A stretch of 36,536 nucleotides of DNA, taken from NCBI GenBank assembly GCA_902765305.1, contig CACWZI010000053.1:1-36536 (forward strand). The letters are read 5' to 3'. Under the pieces are notes generated by a model. It ran no database searches, was not told the DNA's origin, and saw nothing but the letters and a program-made list of their open reading frames with translations. The stretch comes from an uncultured Eubacteriales bacterium (lineage in GTDB: Bacteria > Bacillota > Clostridia > Christensenellales > Aristaeellaceae). Positions 1 through 8,103 of this stretch are shown here, one piece after another. The translations under genes were made by a program, and so were the position numbers. The first letter of the stretch is position 1, and each line of letters begins with the position of its first letter.

Positions 1-71
1 AATTGTATTATAACAAATACAGCGCTGGAAATCAACATATGGAACGCGGCGGATTGCGGGCAAAACAGGCG

Positions 72-100
72 TTGCGCAGATGCGAGCGGGATGATATAAT
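72..100 (+). promoter_or_regulatory. Sigma-A-type promoter of msrA
   Basis: TTGCGC (72-77) and TATAAT (95-100) are separated by 17 bases. The expected transcription start lies about 20 bases before the msrA ribosome site. The -10 box is perfect and the -35 box matches the consensus in part. Confidence 0.6.
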
Positions 101-131
101 ACTGTATGAAACTGTCAGGGGAGGAATGTTC

Positions 132-632
132 ATGAGCAACAGTGCGATCTATCTGGCGGGCGGCTGCTTCTGGGGCCTGCAAAAGTTCTTCGACCAGTTT
201 GAGGGCGTCGTGGGCACCGAGGTGGGCTACGCCAACGGCCCGGAGGTGGCCCCGACCTACCAGGACGTCTGCCATGACAGCGGCCATGCCGAGACCGTGC
301 GCGTCGACTACGACCCGTCGGCGATCTCCCTGACGGCGCTGTTGGAGAAGTACTTCCTGGTCATCGACCCGCTGTCCGTGAACCAACAGGGCCACGACAG
401 GGGCATACAGTACCGCACCGGCATCTACTACACCGACCCGGCCCAGCTGCCCCAGATCGAGGCGGTGTACAGGGCCCAGGAGGCAAAGGCCGGAAGCAAG
501 CTGGCGGTGGAGCTGATGCCGCTTCAAAACTTCTTCACCGCCGAGGAATACCACCAGAAATACCTGGACAAGAACCCTGGCGGATATTGCCATATCCCCA
601 GTAAGATGCTGAGGCTGGGGAAGGGGGAATAG
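132..632 (+). CDS. msrA: Peptide methionine sulfoxide reductase MsrA
   Basis: Cytoplasmic repair enzyme that reduces methionine-S-sulfoxide in proteins, using a catalytic cysteine that is recycled by thioredoxin. The family signature GGCFWG sits at residues 10-15, with Cys12 as the expected nucleophile. The usual downstream blocks are present (GYANG, the VCHDSGHAE stretch, QYRTGIYY and the C-terminal GYCHIPSK). At 166 residues it has the normal size for a single-domain MsrA, and no MsrB domain is fused. ATG 132 is chosen because GGAGG (120-124) lies 7 bases upstream; the in-frame ATG at 126 is too close to that site, and the reading frame continues upstream without family similarity. It has its own promoter and no operon partner in view. 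Confidence 0.95.
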   Translation: MSNSAIYLAGGCFWGLQKFFDQFEGVVGTEVGYANGPEVAPTYQDVCHDSGHAETVRVDYDPSAISLTALLEKYFLVIDPLSVNQQGHDRGIQYRTGIYYTDPAQLPQIEAVYRAQEAKAGSKLAVELMPLQNFFTAEEYHQKYLDKNPGGYCHIPSKMLRLGKGE

Positions 633-727
633 GGGAATGGTAAACTTTTTCTTTTTTAAAGGAAAACAGGGCAAGGGGAGTGAATTTTCAAAGAATACTG
701 AATTATTATGGTAGGAAGATGAATCGA

Positions 728-2209
728 ATGAAAACCTCACATTCCAATTCAAAGCGACAAATGATCGCCGTCCGTATCATCATGATTTGCATGTGCTTTG
801 CGCTCTTTGTCGAAGGTGCGCTGGCCCAGTCGCCAAGCGACAGTCGGGCGCCGATGGACAGGGAAGCGGAGCTGGTTCGGATGATGAATCTGAATCTGCG
901 CTATATTCTTAATACATGGTGGCCCGCGGAGAAGGATTTTGTCTACGCCGCAGCGACCAATATGAACAGCGATCAGCAGTTGACACCGGAGCGGCGGCTT
1001 GCCATCCAGAACAGCGCCCGGGCTTTCGCCAACTGGCGGGACGCGGATGATCTTCCGATACTGTATCTGAGCAGGGAACAGGCGGAGAACGGAATTCGCC
1101 CCGTCTCCCATGCCATCTACTGCATTGGCCTGTCGTTGCATTATGGCTATTACGACGAGGAAATCGTCGGTGTGCCCCGGGAGGACGCGCGGGCCATGTG
1201 CGAAAAGCTGATCCGCTCGGTGGCCGGGGAGCATCGGTCGAACCATCCGGAATCCACGGATGACCGCTACTGGGGCGACAGCTGGCAGAGCCCGCTTTGG
1301 GCCGAGAATATCGCTCTGGGCGCATGGCTGCTTTGGGATGACATGGCGCCGCAGACGTGTGAAAAAGTGGAGCGCATGGTAATCGACGAAGCGGACCGGC
1401 TGACCTATGACTTTGAGATTCCATATTACAGGGATGCGGCCGGGGAGATCGTCTATCCAGGGGATACCAAGGGCGAGGAGCTCGCGTGGGACGCCAAGAT
1501 CCTCGCGCTGGCGTGCGTCATGTTCCCGGATTCCCAGAAAGCGCCTGACTGGGGCGACAAGCTGAGGCGCATGCTGGTTTCCGCGACGGCCATGCCGGAG
1601 GACGTCGGAAGCGAGAGAATCGTGGACGGGGAAAAAGTCGGGGAGATGATCGACGGCTCGAACGTGAACGAGGATGGTACCGTGGTCAATCACGATCTCG
1701 TTCACATCGATTACATGGCGACTATCCTGGAGGAGATGGGCGATACGATTGCGGTGTACAGGATCGCGGGCGCGCCTGTGCCGGCGGCGGCGGCTTTCAA
1801 TCTGGATCGAATCTACCAGGGACTGATCTGCACGGATCTGGGAAAATTCGATGAAAAGCTGGCGGGACGCAACTTCTATCTCCGGGACGGGGACGGACAG
1901 CCGACGGGCGATGTGACGATGCCCGGGGAAAACGACTGGGGCAAGCCGGGGTACGCGATCTACTATCTGTGCGATGTGCTGGCGGACACCCTGGCGCTGG
2001 ACACGGACATCGAGGAAAGTTGCAAGGCTCGCGTGTGGGAAGAGCGGCATTTTGAAAAGATGAGCGCCCAGCTCAGTCGGGAGACGGACGGCGAGATCAC
2101 GGGTCAGTATTTCCAGACGGGAGAGAATGGCTTTGTCTCCGGTGAGCTGTTCATGATGCACAACCTGGCGGAAGCCTATGTGCTGCGCTATGGCGATACC
2201 GCCAAATGA
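728..2209 (+). CDS. Secreted protein, probably an all-helical toroid (glycan-active?)
   Basis: Function not recognised. With the ATG at 728 the protein has about 493 residues and starts with a basic segment and a hydrophobic core ending ALA-Q, a typical Sec signal peptide with no lipobox cysteine. The mature part is rich in Trp, Tyr, Asp and Glu, with helical stretches such as WAENIALGAWLLWDDM and a DGTVVNHDLVHIDYMA segment. This layout resembles (alpha/alpha)6-toroid glycoside hydrolases and polysaccharide lyases, but no catalytic signature can be named. Starts are ambiguous: AGGAAG (713-718) lies 9 bases before ATG 728, while ATG 719 and GTG 680 are also in frame. It heads a run of four genes with gaps of 65, 27 and 40 bases, so it may be co-expressed with the acyltransferase and ligase genes downstream. 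Confidence 0.65.
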   Translation: MKTSHSNSKRQMIAVRIIMICMCFALFVEGALAQSPSDSRAPMDREAELVRMMNLNLRYILNTWWPAEKDFVYAAATNMNSDQQLTPERRLAIQNSARAFANWRDADDLPILYLSREQAENGIRPVSHAIYCIGLSLHYGYYDEEIVGVPREDARAMCEKLIRSVAGEHRSNHPESTDDRYWGDSWQSPLWAENIALGAWLLWDDMAPQTCEKVERMVIDEADRLTYDFEIPYYRDAAGEIVYPGDTKGEELAWDAKILALACVMFPDSQKAPDWGDKLRRMLVSATAMPEDVGSERIVDGEKVGEMIDGSNVNEDGTVVNHDLVHIDYMATILEEMGDTIAVYRIAGAPVPAAAAFNLDRIYQGLICTDLGKFDEKLAGRNFYLRDGDGQPTGDVTMPGENDWGKPGYAIYYLCDVLADTLALDTDIEESCKARVWEERHFEKMSAQLSRETDGEITGQYFQTGENGFVSGELFMMHNLAEAYVLRYGDTAK

Positions 2210-2273
2210 CGCAGATGGCCGATTGAATGCAACGGGCATACTCTGGATGACCTGAAAGGGAGTTGACGGGTTC

Positions 2274-3071
2274 ATGGGGGACAGGGAAGCTCTGAAGTCA
2301 GTTTTCCTGAACTACGCGGAGCGATACGATACGAAGAATGGGATGATCCGGCACAAGATTGAGCACACATTCCGCGTGGCGGCGCTCTCGGAGCGCTATG
2401 CCGACGCGCTGGGCATGGTTTCTGAGGACGTGGCGTGGGCGTGGTTTTTCGGGCTTCTGCACGATATCGGACGGTTTGAACAGGTTCGCCGCTTCGGCAC
2501 CTTTGTGGATTCCCAATCGGTCGATCACGCCGAGCTCGGCGCGGATATCCTCTTTAAGGACGGGCTCATCGAGTCGTTTTCTGTGGAGGAACCGGCCCAG
2601 ACGTGGATGGCGATGGCGGAGCAGGTCATCCGCCTGCACAACAAGCTGGCCCTCCCGGAGGCGCTGGACGAACGGACGCGGCGGTTTGCGGAGATTCTTC
2701 GGGACGCAGACAAGACGGACATCTTCCGCGTGATCGCCGACATACCGTTCGAGGCGCGCATCGGAAGCAGCAAGGCCAGCTTCGCGGAGGCCGGGGAGGC
2801 GAACCCCGAAGTGATGGCCTGCGTCACGGAGCATCGCTGTGTGCCCCGGCAGCTTCGACATTCGCGCTTTGACGGGCTTATCGCGCATGGCTGCATGGCT
2901 TTTGAACTGGTGTTTGATGTCAGCCGCCGGACGGTGAAGGAGGAGGGCTGGCTTCGGAAGCTGCTGTCGGACGCGGATCCGTCGGGAAAGCCCGTCTGGA
3001 CAGGCCGCGAGGCGGAGCAGCTGGCGGTTTTACGCAATGAGATCGAAAAAGCATGGGGGATGACCCTTTAG
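2274..3071 (+). CDS. HD-domain metal-dependent phosphohydrolase
   Basis: A 265-residue cytoplasmic protein with the HD superfamily pattern: His31 in the first helix, His63-Asp64 in the LLHDIGRF motif, and a later Asp in the LRDADKTDIF segment near residue 150. HD proteins of this type are usually metal-dependent phosphatases or nucleotidases; the substrate cannot be read from sequence. The ATG at 2274 follows AAAGGGAG (2255-2262) by 11 bases. It is the second gene of the run, and the next gene starts 27 bases after its stop. Its link to the acyltransferase and ligase may be functional or only positional. Confidence 0.8.
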   Translation: MGDREALKSVFLNYAERYDTKNGMIRHKIEHTFRVAALSERYADALGMVSEDVAWAWFFGLLHDIGRFEQVRRFGTFVDSQSVDHAELGADILFKDGLIESFSVEEPAQTWMAMAEQVIRLHNKLALPEALDERTRRFAEILRDADKTDIFRVIADIPFEARIGSSKASFAEAGEANPEVMACVTEHRCVPRQLRHSRFDGLIAHGCMAFELVFDVSRRTVKEEGWLRKLLSDADPSGKPVWTGREAEQLAVLRNEIEKAWGMTL

Positions 3072-3098
3072 AGGGGTGTCGCCGAAGGAGGAACAACC

Positions 3099-4058
3099 GT
3101 GATACTTGCGCTTTACGGTGCCGGCGCCATGGGCCGGGAATTCAAATACATCGCAGATGAGAGCGGCGCGTGGTCAGAGATCGTATTCATCGACGATCAC
3201 ACGTCCGCCACGCAGCTGCTGGGCTGTCCCGTCTGCGGCTTCCACGCTTTTCGCAAGCGCTATAATCCGGAAGATGTGCGCTTTGCCATCACCATCGGCG
3301 AACCGAAGTTCCGCCGTGAGGCCTTCGCCCGCTTGACGGAGGCGGGCTATCGGGGCGCGTTGGTCGTCCATCCGTCGGCCGTCATCAGCCCGGACGCCGA
3401 GGTGGGCGAAGGCGCCGTGATTGCTCACGGTGCCTTCATCGGCTCCCAGGCCCGGATCGGGAGGAATTTTTACGGCGCGAAGGGCGCGTCGATTGGCCAC
3501 GACGCGGTCATCGGCGATCATGTGCGCGTCGGCGTGGGGGCGTTCGTTGGCGGGCACACCGTGATCGGCGAGAACGCGTTCATCGGCAGCGGCGCGATGC
3601 TGAAGGATCGGATTCACATCGGCGAATACAGCGTCGTCGGCATCGGCAGCGCGGTGTTCAGCGACGTCGAGGCCAATACCACAGTGATGGGCAACCCGGC
3701 ACGAATCACCAACGAAGGCGCGCAGGGGCTGCTCTATGCCCCGAGCAAACAGCTGGAATCGCGGCAGGAAGCGCCCCAGCAGGAAGCCCCCCGGCAGGAG
3801 GCGGAAGCCTTCACCCCGGATCGCGTCGCGGCGCTGTACTGGAATGCATTCTCCGGCAACTTCCCGAACGTGGACTTCAACCCGGTCACCTTCCGCTTTC
3901 ACGACGCGGGCTGGGATTCCATCGCCCAGATGAGCCTGATCTGCGCGCTGGAGGAGACTTTCCACATTTCCTTCAAGGGCAGGGAAACCATGAAAATCAA
4001 CTCCTATCGGGCGGGCCTGGAGCTGGTGCGGAAAAAACTGGAAAACGCGAAGAAGTGA
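3099..4058 (+). CDS. NeuD/PglD-like acyltransferase fused to an acyl-carrier-protein domain
   Basis: The N-terminal part (about residues 1-205) looks like the NeuD/PglD sugar O- or N-acetyltransferases: a Rossmann-like start (ILALYGAGAMGREF), then hexapeptide repeats of a left-handed beta helix with the GHDAVIGDHVRVG segment containing the expected catalytic-base His. A Gln/Glu/Pro-rich linker (about residues 213-232) follows. The C-terminal 80 residues resemble a phosphopantetheine carrier domain: GWDSIAQMSLICALEE places Ser274 in the D-S-(I/L) attachment motif. The start is GTG, with AAGGAGGA 6 bases upstream. NeuD proteins normally end after the beta helix, so the carrier domain is unusual. 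The next gene is an adenylating enzyme, which suggests acyl or aminoacyl loading of Ser274 followed by transfer to a sugar. This route is inferred. Confidence 0.78.
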   Translation: MILALYGAGAMGREFKYIADESGAWSEIVFIDDHTSATQLLGCPVCGFHAFRKRYNPEDVRFAITIGEPKFRREAFARLTEAGYRGALVVHPSAVISPDAEVGEGAVIAHGAFIGSQARIGRNFYGAKGASIGHDAVIGDHVRVGVGAFVGGHTVIGENAFIGSGAMLKDRIHIGEYSVVGIGSAVFSDVEANTTVMGNPARITNEGAQGLLYAPSKQLESRQEAPQQEAPRQEAEAFTPDRVAALYWNAFSGNFPNVDFNPVTFRFHDAGWDSIAQMSLICALEETFHISFKGRETMKINSYRAGLELVRKKLENAKK

Positions 4059-4098
4059 GCCCCGCTCAGCGTGAATCATGGAAGAGAGGACGATACAC

Positions 4099-5529
4099 AT
4101 GGGAAAGCTGTGGAATTTTGAAGCGTTTTCAGAAAGACCTGCGCTGATCGGAGATACCGGCGCCGAGCTGACCTACGGCGATTTGGCGGCGCTTTCCGCC
4201 GAGCTGGAGAAGGCCATCGAGCCAGGAGGCGAACGTCCGCTGGTGATGTTCGTCTGTCGTAACACCCTTGGGGGGCTCTGCGGCTACGCGGCGCTGATGA
4301 ATCTGGGCTATCCCGTGCTGCCCGCCTCCGAGGGGCTTCCGACAGAGATGTGGAAGGCGATCATGAACCTCTATCGCCCGGGCCTTCTCCTCCTGCCGAA
4401 GGAGAAGAAAGGCGCCTGCCCCGCCATGCGGGAGGTTTTTGAATTCCGGGATTACGTCCTCTTGAGGACCAATTTCGCCCAGCGCTATCCCGTGAACGAG
4501 CGACTGGGCCTGTTGATCACCACCTCCGGCTCTACCGGCTCGGCGAAGTACGTGCGGCAGAGCTGGGACAACCTGCGCTTCAACGCGGCCGCGATCGCCG
4601 ATTTCCTGGATATCGGCCCTTCGGACAAATCCATCACCTGCCTGCCGCCGCAATACACCTATGCGCTCTCGATGCTTCACGCGAACCTGCTTCGGGGCGC
4701 GTCCGTCGTGACGACCCAGAGTGGGGTGATGGATTCGGAATTCTGGGACCTGCTTGAGTCGGAGGAGGTGACGCAGTTCCACGCCGTACCCAACACCTAC
4801 GACATGCTGCGCCGCATCGGGATGTTCGAGGACGACTTTCCCGATCTGCGCCTCCTGACCCAGGCGGGCGGCAAGCTCAGCCGCGAGCTGCAGGCTTACT
4901 ACGCCGACTATGCCGCGGAGAACGGGAAGCGCTTTGTCATCATGTACGGGCAGAGCGAGGCCACGGCGGACATCACCTGGCTGCCCCCGGAGGACGCGCT
5001 GCACAAGCCCGGCTCGGTGGGCGTTGTCGTTCCGGGCGGTCGCCTCGCGATCGTGGACGAGGCCGGGAACGAGATCACCGAGCCCCACGTCCGGGGCGAG
5101 CTGTGCTATCAGGGGCCAAATGTGGCGATGGGATACGCCCAGCGCGGCGAGGACCTGTCCGCGGGCGACGAATGGAACGGAAAACTTCGCACCGGCGATA
5201 TCGCCGAGTTCGACGAGGACGGCTATTTCAGCATCACCGGGAGGCTGAAGCGCTACATCAAGCTGGCGGGGCACCGGGTGAGCCTGGACGAGGTCGACGG
5301 TTTGATCATGGACGCGCTGAACATCCTGAGCGTCAGCGTGGGGACGGACGATCACCTTACGATCTTTGTGACAGAGGAAAAATACAGGGACATCCTGCTG
5401 GATTTCATCCGGGACAGGCTCAACGCCGCTCGAACCGGCCTCCGGGTCATGGTCATCGACGAATTCCCCATGAACGAAGGCGGGAAGGTGCTCTATTCCA
5501 GGTTGCAGGAAATCGCCGAAAAGGATTAA
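4099..5529 (+). CDS. AMP-binding adenylate-forming ligase (acyl/aminoacyl activation)
   Basis: A member of the ANL superfamily (acyl-CoA synthetases, NRPS A-domains, DltA). The phosphate-binding loop TTSGSTGSAKYV lies at about residues 140-151, YGQSEAT (A5-like) at about 283, the GD..EFDEDGYFSITGR hinge block at about 368-385, and the C-terminal catalytic lysine in NEGGKVLYSRL at about 464. It activates a carboxylate as acyl-AMP and passes it to CoA or to a carrier. The neighbouring carrier-like domain in the preceding gene is the obvious acceptor. The ATG at 4099 is preferred over ATG 4078 because GAGAGGA (4084-4090) lies 8 bases before it. Length (476) is normal. The last four bases overlap the stop end of the convergent permease gene. 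The substrate is unknown. Confidence 0.88.
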   Translation: MGKLWNFEAFSERPALIGDTGAELTYGDLAALSAELEKAIEPGGERPLVMFVCRNTLGGLCGYAALMNLGYPVLPASEGLPTEMWKAIMNLYRPGLLLLPKEKKGACPAMREVFEFRDYVLLRTNFAQRYPVNERLGLLITTSGSTGSAKYVRQSWDNLRFNAAAIADFLDIGPSDKSITCLPPQYTYALSMLHANLLRGASVVTTQSGVMDSEFWDLLESEEVTQFHAVPNTYDMLRRIGMFEDDFPDLRLLTQAGGKLSRELQAYYADYAAENGKRFVIMYGQSEATADITWLPPEDALHKPGSVGVVVPGGRLAIVDEAGNEITEPHVRGELCYQGPNVAMGYAQRGEDLSAGDEWNGKLRTGDIAEFDEDGYFSITGRLKRYIKLAGHRVSLDEVDGLIMDALNILSVSVGTDDHLTIFVTEEKYRDILLDFIRDRLNAARTGLRVMVIDEFPMNEGGKVLYSRLQEIAEKD

Positions 5530-6842
5530 AAAACGGGCATGACGCTCATGATCCAGCCGACGCAGACGACGCAGCCCAGGACGACGAACAGCCAGCCGCC
5601 CCTGAACAGATCCCGCTGGTCATAGCCGCCGTAGGCCATCATGTAGGGAACAGCGGCGGTGGGCAGGGGCGTCATGAAGGCGGCGAGCACGCCGGTTTCG
5701 ATCAGGAGCAGCAAGCCGCGGGGGTCGCCGCCGATCCGGTGGCAGACCGCGATGGCGATGGGAAAGAAGATCAGCATCGCGCCGCGGTTGGACATGAATT
5801 GCGCGCACAGGAAGGGAAACAGGAAGAATACGAGGCCGATGACATAGTTGTTGTTGAACCTCGCGGCTATGTCGGCGATAAAGCCGCCGATCAGATTGCC
5901 CGCACCGGTGGCAGAGAGGGCGCCGGACATGGCCAGTGCGCCGACGATGAGCAGCAGCATGCTCAACGGGATCGACCGCGCAGCCTCGTCGGGCTTGAGG
6001 ACACCGCAGATCACCATCAGCACCGCGCTGGTCAGGCAGATTTGCCAGATGGCGACACCCTTCATAACGCTGGCCTGCAGCATGAGGGCCAGGGCTGTGC
6101 CGAAGAAGATGACGATGCCCGCGATTTCGGAGAAGGCAGACAGCGGTATCTGATTGGCGCAGCCGTCCGTGGCCCGCACCACCTGGTCGCCAGTCCGATT
6201 GGGGCAGAAGCGCGGCATGACAAAGGCGCAGTAGAGCACCGTGAAGATCAGCATGGGCAGGCGGGCGATCATCGGATCCAGGAAGCCCATCGCCGGAATG
6301 GCGCCGGTGAAGCGCTCGAGCTTTTCGTAGTACGCGCTGATGTAGCCGCTGAGTTCGGCGGCCTGGGTCGCGCCAGTGCCGATGGGCAATGTGGAACAGG
6401 TGGCGATGGCGACAACTCCGAGGGGAAGCGCGATCTTCGACCTGGGAATGCCCATCGAATCGGCGGTGGTCATACAGAATGGCGCGACAATGCCATAGAC
6501 GATGACGGGGCTCTGCACGACCTGGCTCAGCACCATGACCAGCATGCAGTAGAGCAGCAGAAGACTGTTGCGATTCCCCTTGACGATGCGCGTGATACCG
6601 GCGGCGAGCCTGGAGCAGAATTTTGTCTTGTTGAAGCCGACGGCCACTACGCTCATCGCTCCGATCATGATGACGATGTCGTTGGCGAAGCAGGCGAGGA
6701 TCTCCTTCTGTGGGAGGCAGCCTGTGAGCGAAAGCGCCGCGACGGAGGCCATGGCGACCGTGGCGAGACTCCAGATATTCGCAATGTAGCCCGCACAGGT
6801 CAGAACGAACAGGACCAGGCAGATGCTCAGGTGATCGGACAT
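5526..6842 (-). CDS. SLC13/DASS-like anion permease
   Basis: A 438-residue integral membrane protein made almost entirely of hydrophobic segments (roughly ten to twelve), with polar Ser/Thr/Asn/Pro loops such as SQVVQSPVIVYG, LPIGTGATQAAE and TPLPTAAVPYMMAYGG. The two related Pro/Thr-rich loops, one per half, fit the ion-transporter superfamily that includes sodium:dicarboxylate and citrate carriers. Likely role: uptake of a di- or tricarboxylate or another organic anion across the cytoplasmic membrane; the substrate is not deducible. An AAGGG ribosome site precedes the ATG. It is transcribed alone from a near-consensus promoter about 140 bases upstream, leaving a long leader, and it ends tail-to-tail inside the ligase stop region. 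Confidence 0.82.
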   Translation of the reverse strand: MSDHLSICLVLFVLTCAGYIANIWSLATVAMASVAALSLTGCLPQKEILACFANDIVIMIGAMSVVAVGFNKTKFCSRLAAGITRIVKGNRNSLLLLYCMLVMVLSQVVQSPVIVYGIVAPFCMTTADSMGIPRSKIALPLGVVAIATCSTLPIGTGATQAAELSGYISAYYEKLERFTGAIPAMGFLDPMIARLPMLIFTVLYCAFVMPRFCPNRTGDQVVRATDGCANQIPLSAFSEIAGIVIFFGTALALMLQASVMKGVAIWQICLTSAVLMVICGVLKPDEAARSIPLSMLLLIVGALAMSGALSATGAGNLIGGFIADIAARFNNNYVIGLVFFLFPFLCAQFMSNRGAMLIFFPIAIAVCHRIGGDPRGLLLLIETGVLAAFMTPLPTAAVPYMMAYGGYDQRDLFRGGWLFVVLGCVVCVGWIMSVMPVF

Positions 6843-6972
6843 TGTCTTTTCCCTTCTTGATGAATCTGATCAGGGTGTGTTTACAAGAGCCTGTCTCAAA
6901 ATCAGTGTAAACAGCGACAAGGCAGTGCATAACGCAAGCAGTTAAGAGAGCGGGCAGCGGAGCCATCCGATG
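6843..6972 (-). other. Untranslated leader of the permease gene
   Basis: About 130 bases without a gene separate the predicted promoter from the permease start. It contains an inverted repeat GTTTACA (6879-6885) / TGTAAAC (6906-6912), which could form a hairpin in the leader. The stretch GAGCCTGTCTCAAAA between the arms looks like an insertion-sequence end, but no matching second end or transposase is present. No known riboswitch motif was recognised. Confidence 0.35.
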
Positions 6973-7014
6973 TCCGCTTGATTACATCATAGCATGCCGG
7001 ACAAGCGGAGTCAA
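6973..7014 (-). promoter_or_regulatory. Promoter of the permease gene with flanking inverted repeat
   Basis: On the minus strand TTGACT (7009-7014) and TATGAT (6986-6991) are 17 bases apart. An 8-bp inverted repeat, TCCGCTTG (6973-6980) and CAAGCGGA (7002-7009), brackets the -10 box and touches the -35 box, so it is a plausible repressor operator. Confidence 0.6.
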
Positions 7015-7085
7015 GGGCGGCGCAAAGCGATGTTCATCGCAGCCCAGGCAGGACGCGAAGATTCTTGACACCGGCTGGCCGATAT

Positions 7086-7193
7086 GGGACAGAGGGACGA
7101 TTCCTCTGTCCCGTTCTACTCACGATCCTCCGAAGATTTCAGGTGGTAATTCCGGTTGGAAAGCGGGACAAGAGAACTGTCCCCGTTTTCCAA
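7086..7193. repeat. Two GGGACA-type palindromes
   Basis: The first hairpin has perfect 10-bp arms, GGGACAGAGG (7086-7095) and CCTCTGTCCC (7103-7112). The second spans about 7156-7193 with arms reading TTGGAAAGCGGGACA and TGTCCCCGTTTTCCAA, paired with one bulge and one wobble. Both share the GGGACA...TGTCCC core, so they look like two diverged members of a small dispersed palindrome family. Neither lies in a gene. They differ from the REP units at 22-23 kb. Confidence 0.6.
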
Positions 7194-7195
7194 TC

Positions 7196-7224
7196 TTGCA
7201 ATCCCTGCCTTTATGTGGTATTCT
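7196..7224 (+). promoter_or_regulatory. Promoter of the toxin-antitoxin pair
   Basis: TTGCAA (7196-7201) and TATTCT (7219-7224) are 17 bases apart, about 60 bases before the antitoxin start. A second -10-like TACAAT lies near 7250. Confidence 0.45.
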
Positions 7225-7281
7225 GTAGGCGAAGGCTGGGTACAATGACTCAAAAGACTGGTTGCAATGGGAGGTGGAACG

Positions 7282-7536
7282 ATGTGTGAACTGGCGATAA
7301 AGATACCGGATGCGGTGCTTTACGATACTCGAATGACGAAAGAACAAGCGCTCTGCTTTGCCAAGCGGGCGATAGCGTTGAGTTATTATACACAGAATGG
7401 TGTTTCCATAGGGTATTGCGCGCAGATCGCAGGTATGACGGAGGAAGATTTCATCAAATACCTTGGCGAGAATCACGTCTCCATATTCCATTTCGATGAT
7501 GAGGCGGAGTTTTTGGAGGAAATGAAGAATGCTTAG
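7282..7536 (+). CDS. UPF0175-family antitoxin
   Basis: An 84-residue protein with the UPF0175 look: a short beta start (ELAIKIPD), an alanine-rich helix (KEQALCFAKRAIALSYYTQ), then GVSIGYCAQIAGMTEEDFIKYLGENHVSIFHF, the helix-turn-helix-like block in which many members read G-(K/Y)-AAE-AG. These proteins pair with PIN/DUF3368 toxins and are thought to neutralise them and repress the operon. The ATG at 7282 follows GGAGGTG (7270-7276) by 5 bases; the upstream in-frame ATG at 7267 overlaps that ribosome site. It overlaps the toxin gene by 8 bases, which suggests translational coupling. Confidence 0.8.
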   Translation: MCELAIKIPDAVLYDTRMTKEQALCFAKRAIALSYYTQNGVSIGYCAQIAGMTEEDFIKYLGENHVSIFHFDDEAEFLEEMKNA

Positions 7537-8020
7537 GGTGATTGTCAACTCAACGCCGCTGATCGCCCTGTGCAATATAGGCAGACTGGATTTGCTCCAG
7601 AAGGTATACGGTAGAATCATCATCCCGCAGGCGGTCTTTGATGAAGTGACGGAAAAGGATGATTCTGCCTGTCGACAGATCAAGCAGCGTCCTGACTGGA
7701 TTGAGATCGAACAGATTTCGGATAAGTCACAGAAACAGATGTATCGGGCCAAGCTGCACGACGGAGAGGTTGAAGTGATGATACTGGCTCAGGAAACGCC
7801 CACCTCTGACTTGGTGATCATAGACGATAATGCCGCTAAGAAGACGGCCAAATTCTTGGGACTGCATGTGACGGGGACGCTGGGTGTGTTGCTGAGAGCA
7901 AAAAGGATGGGGTTGTTCGAGGAAATCGCGCCGGTCATTGATGATTTGTGCAAAAACGGCTTCTATGTAGATGATACGGTCAGAGCGATAGCACTCAGAC
8001 AAGCCGGGGAGAATCAATAA
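7529..8020 (+). CDS. DUF3368 PIN-like toxin
   Basis: A 163-residue PIN-fold protein of the DUF3368 type. The N-terminus (VIVNSTPLIALCNIGRLDLL) has Asn-Ser where classical VapC proteins have an acidic residue, as is common in this family. Further acidic positions are in FDEV (about residue 37), LHDGEVEVMIL (about 80) and VIIDDNAAKKTA (about 105). The expected activity is metal-dependent RNA cleavage, held in check by the partner encoded just upstream. The ATG at 7529 lies inside the last codons of the antitoxin gene with GGAGGA 8 bases upstream. Whether it is an active toxin cannot be told from sequence. Confidence 0.8.
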   Translation: MLRVIVNSTPLIALCNIGRLDLLQKVYGRIIIPQAVFDEVTEKDDSACRQIKQRPDWIEIEQISDKSQKQMYRAKLHDGEVEVMILAQETPTSDLVIIDDNAAKKTAKFLGLHVTGTLGVLLRAKRMGLFEEIAPVIDDLCKNGFYVDDTVRAIALRQAGENQ

Positions 8021-8062
8021 GGATTCTGGCCGGAACAACAAGCGCGGACGGAAGCGGAATGG

Positions 8063-8068
8063 TATAAT
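8063..8068 (+). promoter_or_regulatory. Probable -10 box of the phosphatase operon
   Basis: A perfect TATAAT lies about 36 bases before the phosphatase start. No good -35 box is visible 16-18 bases upstream, so this is a partial promoter call. Confidence 0.4.
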
Positions 8069-8103
8069 AAATACCGGAGAATACGAGCGACAGGTGCAAA
8101 GCC

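Noticed and set aside
680-727. GTG 680 start for the secreted protein
   Set aside because: It would add 16 polar residues before an already sufficient signal-peptide n-region, and its ribosome site overlaps the codon; kept only as an alternative.
6889-6903. Insertion-sequence end (GAGCCTGTCTCAAAA)
   Set aside because: It looks like known insertion-sequence tips, but no inverted partner, target duplication or transposase is nearby.
7065-7289. A 74-residue frame before the antitoxin gene
   Set aside because: It runs through the two GGGACA hairpins and the promoter, has no ribosome site and resembles no protein.
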